From Actinomycetes bacterium (GTDB lineage Bacteria; Actinomycetota; Acidimicrobiia; Acidimicrobiales; RAAP-2), in NCBI GenBank assembly GCA_021799915.1, contig JAJYZN010000169.1:1-5962 (forward strand): 5,962 bases of DNA, given 5' to 3'. Under the pieces are notes generated by a model. That model had not been told where the DNA came from. It worked only from the letters and a program-made list of their open reading frames with translations, and made no database searches. How positions within the stretch are numbered: position 1 is the stretch's first letter; the number at the start of each line of letters is the position of its first letter. Both the position numbers and the translations under genes were made by a program. Positions 5,373 to 5,962 of the stretch are shown here, piece by piece.

Positions 5373-5962
5373 GCCTCGTGCCGCCGGAACAGCGTCAGCC
5401 GGTCCTCGCCGACGCGTTGGCGCATCTCGGGATCGTCGATGCCCAGTCCTTCAGACGGGGCGAGGCACAGCACACCGATCTTGCCCTCGTGGAGGTTGTG
5501 ATGGACCTGCGCCGCCGCCTCCCCGACGTGCTCGAGCGGGAACACCGCCGAGAGCGGGGGGATGATCTTCCCCTCGCACACCAGACGGTTGGCGTCCCAC
5601 GCCTCGCGGTAGTTGGCGAAGTGCGAGCCTTTGATGGTCTTGAGGCGCATCCACAGATGCCGGTTGTCGTACTCGATCATGTAGCCCGAGGTAGCCGCAC
5701 ACGTGACGATGGTCCCGGCCCGTTTGCAGGCGAACACCGAGGCTCCCATCGTCTGGCGACCCGGGTGCTCAAAGACGATGTCCGGATCCTCGCCCACCAG
5801 TGCCCTCACGTCCTTGCCGAACCGGCGCCACTCCGCCTCGTCCTGGGTGTGCTCGTCCTTCCAGAAGCGGTACGCGGCAGCCCGGCGGTCGATCACCGCC
5901 TCGACACCGAGGTCGTGCAGCAGCTCGACCTTCTCGGGAGACGAGACCACGCCCACCGGCGT
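5369..5962 (-). CDS. ccr: Crotonyl-CoA carboxylase/reductase (C-terminal part)
   Basis: The last 197 residues of a protein normally about 430-450 residues long; the 5' part is beyond the window edge and the frame is open to base 5962. The enzyme reductively carboxylates crotonyl-CoA with NADPH and CO2 to (2S)-ethylmalonyl-CoA (cytosolic, MDR dehydrogenase superfamily). Diagnostic stretches: PVGVVSSPEKVELLHDLG and AVIDRR (end of the nucleotide-binding Rossmann fold), YRFWKDEHTQDEAEWRRFGK (an insertion typical of Ccr and absent from ordinary quinone reductases), DIVFEHPGRQTMGASVF, TIVTCAATSGYMIEYDNRHL, GSHFANYREAWDANRL and LHEGKIGVLCLAPSEGLG. The His of GSHFANYREAW lies 83 residues before the end. 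This fits the CO2-contacting His365 of the Kitasatospora setae enzyme as I recall it. The TGA stop overlaps the mce ATG, so the two form an operon transcribed leftward with its promoter outside the window. A pathway role in acetate assimilation or in making ethylmalonyl-CoA extender units are both compatible. Confidence 0.95.
   Translation of the reverse strand, partial: TPVGVVSSPEKVELLHDLGVEAVIDRRAAAYRFWKDEHTQDEAEWRRFGKDVRALVGEDPDIVFEHPGRQTMGASVFACKRAGTIVTCAATSGYMIEYDNRHLWMRLKTIKGSHFANYREAWDANRLVCEGKIIPPLSAVFPLEHVGEAAAQVHHNLHEGKIGVLCLAPSEGLGIDDPEMRQRVGEDRLTLFRRHEA

Noticed and set aside
4344..5501. 385-codon open frame on the + strand spanning the lipoprotein start, both repeat arrays and mce
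   Set aside because: It crosses three unrelated units including non-coding repeats, is Arg/Gly/Ser-rich, and runs antisense to the confident epimerase.

Overview
The window is high-GC DNA with long genes on both strands, short ATGA stop/start overlaps and frequent GTG/GC-rich codon use. This suits a high-GC actinomycete-type bacterium (Actinomycetota, possibly Acidimicrobiia). That placement is an inference from composition and gene content only. It reads as a metabolic/transport locus. I see no phage, IS, CRISPR, rRNA or tRNA signal.

Left half, + strand (1-3676): a three-gene run. First is the 3' end of a branched-chain amino acid-type (LivK-like) ABC solute-binding protein. Next, after 33 nt, is a 648-residue permease in which the two usual membrane subunits LivH and LivM are fused in one chain. 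The third gene overlaps the permease by an ATGA. It encodes a 369-residue, single-TM, N-terminally anchored protein whose outer part contains seven WVA...DPxTGR-type repeats, the signature of a seven-bladed YncE/Vgb-like beta-propeller. No LivG/LivF ATPase is in view, so those must be upstream or elsewhere. The propeller gene ends in a 79-nt convergent gap holding a perfect 10-bp-arm inverted repeat (3734-3755).

Right half, - strand (reading from 5962 down to 3756): the C-terminal part of crotonyl-CoA carboxylase/reductase (Ccr), overlapping by ATGA with a methylmalonyl/ethylmalonyl-CoA epimerase (Mce) that carries an unusual Ala/Gly-only N-terminal extension of roughly 30 residues. Together they point to the ethylmalonyl-CoA pathway or to supply of ethylmalonyl/methylmalonyl-CoA. 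A 267-nt gap follows, with two different tandem repeats (two perfect 32-bp units, and two 22-bp units with one mismatch). It leads into a gene for a 277-residue secreted lipoprotein of unknown function.

The points most worth a second look are the propeller protein tied to a fused Liv permease, the repeat-encoded Ala/Gly tail on Mce, and the two repeat arrays around the promoter/5' leader of the lipoprotein gene. I do not see convincing evidence of a wholly new multi-gene system here; the propeller-permease pairing is the nearest candidate.
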